Origin: Rubrobacter calidifluminis
GTDB lineage: Bacteria; Actinomycetota; Rubrobacteria; Rubrobacterales; Rubrobacteraceae
Assembly (NCBI RefSeq): GCF_028617075.1
Contig: NZ_JAQKGV010000008.1
Location: 62,001-126,000, forward strand
Direction of reading: 5' to 3'
DNA: 64,000 bases
Both the position numbers and the translations under genes were made by a program. The notes under the pieces are model-generated. The model was not told where the DNA came from and ran no database searches. It saw nothing but the letters and a program-made list of their open reading frames with translations. Shown in pieces: positions 63,070 to 64,000 of this stretch; within the stretch, counting starts at the first letter, position 1; each line of letters starts with the position of its first letter.

Positions 63070-64000
63070 TGGGGGTGGGTGAAGCGCGCTCCCTCGGTTC
63101 CGTCCTTCGTGGGGATGTCCAGGAGCTCCGGGGTCTCGTGGTCGACCTGCAGCGTGGTGTGGCTTATCCCGAAGCGTTCCTCGAGCAGCCCTTCGAGCTC
63201 GCGGCGGCGCCTGTGGCAGTCCTCGTTGCGTCCGACCAGCACGTGGGCCGAGAGGGCCGGAAAGCCGGAGGTGACCTCCCAGACGTGCAGGTCGTGGACG
63301 TTGACTATGCCCGGGTGTGAGATCATGACGTGCCCTATCTCGTCGGGGTCGAGGCCTTTGGGGGCGGCCTCCATGAAGATGCGCCCCGAGTCGCGCACCA
63401 GCCCGAAGCCCGCCCGGAGCATTATCGTGGCGATGACGAGCGCGGCCAGCGCGTCGGCGCGGTAGTAACCGCCGGTGAAGTAGATGATGCCGCCCGCGAT
63501 CGTCGTCGCGATGAACGAGTAGAGGTCGGTCAGGATGTGCTGGAAGGAACCTTCGACGTTGAGGCTCTCCCTGTTCGCCTTCGCGAGCGTGAAGGTGGCG
63601 AGCAGGTTGACCCCGATGCCGGCGAGCCCGACGACGAGGACCAGCCCGCCCTCGACCCGCGGCGGGTGCAGCAGGCGGACTATCCCCTCGTAGTAGAAGA
63701 GCGCCGAGAGCACCAGGAGGCTGACGCCGTTTATCTGGGCGCTCACTATCTCCGAGCGCTTGAGGCCGTAGGTCATGATGCCGTGGGCGGGCCTCTGCGC
63801 GAGGCGCATCGTGACGAGCGCGAGCGCGAGGGCTCCGGCGTCGGTGAGCATGTGCCCGGCGTCGGAGAGCAGCGCGAGGGAGGAGGCGAAGAAGCCCAGC
63901 ACGCCCTCGGCGAGCGTGAAAGCCCCGATCAGGCAGAGGGCCACCGCCAGGTAGCGCCGATCTGCCCCGGGATCCAGCCGGTGGTCGTGTCCTTCGTGTC
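63066..64000 (-). CDS. Cation diffusion facilitator transporter (5' end cut by window edge)
   Basis: The frame is open to the window edge, so the true start lies outside. The visible N-terminal part is His-rich (His-Glu-Gly-His-Asp-His), as in Zn2+/Co2+/Cd2+ CDF proteins. The metal site His-Met-Leu-Thr-Asp in helix 2 and His-Ile-Leu-Thr-Asp in helix 5 are present. Six membrane helices are followed by a cytoplasmic domain (about the last 90 residues) with His-Asp-Leu-His-Val-Trp-Glu. It exports divalent metals in exchange for protons. Confidence 0.92.
   Translation of the reverse strand, partial: HEGHDHRLDPGADRRYLAVALCLIGAFTLAEGVLGFFASSLALLSDAGHMLTDAGALALALVTMRLAQRPAHGIMTYGLKRSEIVSAQINGVSLLVLSALFYYEGIVRLLHPPRVEGGLVLVVGLAGIGVNLLATFTLAKANRESLNVEGSFQHILTDLYSFIATTIAGGIIYFTGGYYRADALAALVIATIMLRAGFGLVRDSGRIFMEAAPKGLDPDEIGHVMISHPGIVNVHDLHVWEVTSGFPALSAHVLVGRNEDCHRRRRELEGLLEERFGISHTTLQVDHETPELLDIPTKDGTEGARFTHPH

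Overview
The window is 64 kb of very GC-rich, densely packed bacterial chromosome. Start codons are a mix of ATG, GTG and TTG, with strong GGAGG-type ribosome sites, and genes often overlap by a few bases. The gene set (ADP-forming-type Pat acetyltransferase fusion, class I FBP aldolase, fused NAD operon, YyaL, MeaB, TTG-started sucA/sucB) and codon bias (nearly all third positions G or C) fit a deep-branching actinobacterium. My best guess is a Rubrobacter-like organism; this is inference from composition and gene style, not a database match. No rRNA, tRNA, CRISPR array, insertion sequence or phage gene was found. Both edges cut a gene: a cupin at the left and a cation diffusion facilitator at the right.

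Layout. 1-3798 (minus): queG, a DnaJ-domain membrane protein, a gluzincin peptidase and a cupin. 3925-8339 (plus): the de novo NAD operon nadA-nadC-nadB plus a cysteine desulfurase, behind an inverted-repeat operator. 8441-16571: aldehyde dehydrogenase, small membrane proteins, a DppA-type peptidase, a PhzF protein, a FUSC transporter, an SDR, a broken membrane-protein locus and an orphan RnfC/SLBB protein. 16624-21644: MgtC, a HAD-like protein, a short acyltransferase, a lipid kinase, thpR, larB and a 30-residue microprotein. 21738-25878: a cation exchanger, a TerC protein, ahcY and trxB. 25901-27156 (minus): moaE, moaD and an unknown gene with a leaderless promoter. 27300-30845 (plus): a haem-oxygenase-like protein, a Fpg with a shortened zinc finger, dihydrolipoyl dehydrogenase and a papain-like protein.

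30875-34049 is the most foreign stretch: an SDR, a TetR regulator and a ketosteroid-dehydrogenase-like flavoenzyme with clearly lower third-position GC. Two perfect palindromes with the same core (ACCGGACA N4 TGTCCGGT) sit in front of the SDR and of the flavoenzyme. This looks like a self-contained, regulated catabolic cassette acquired by transfer, and it is the best candidate for an undescribed system here.

34207-41079: lipA-lipB, a VIT-type transporter under a palindrome-covered promoter, a small GlsB-type protein, the Pat fusion and class I aldolase. 41254-48805: a YyaL protein, a Cys/Met-metabolism PLP enzyme and two large GT-C-like membrane proteins. 49102-55542: 2-oxoglutarate dehydrogenase E1 and E2, an OsmC protein, MeaB and a cytoplasmic BtuF-like protein. 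55478-64000: CoA-transferase and acyl-CoA ligase, a YetF-like protein, a carotenoid-desaturase-like flavoprotein, a thiolase, a Tat-exported glycosidase-like protein and the CDF transporter. lipA, lipB, lpd, sucA and sucB together supply most of a lipoylated 2-oxoacid dehydrogenase system from three separate loci.
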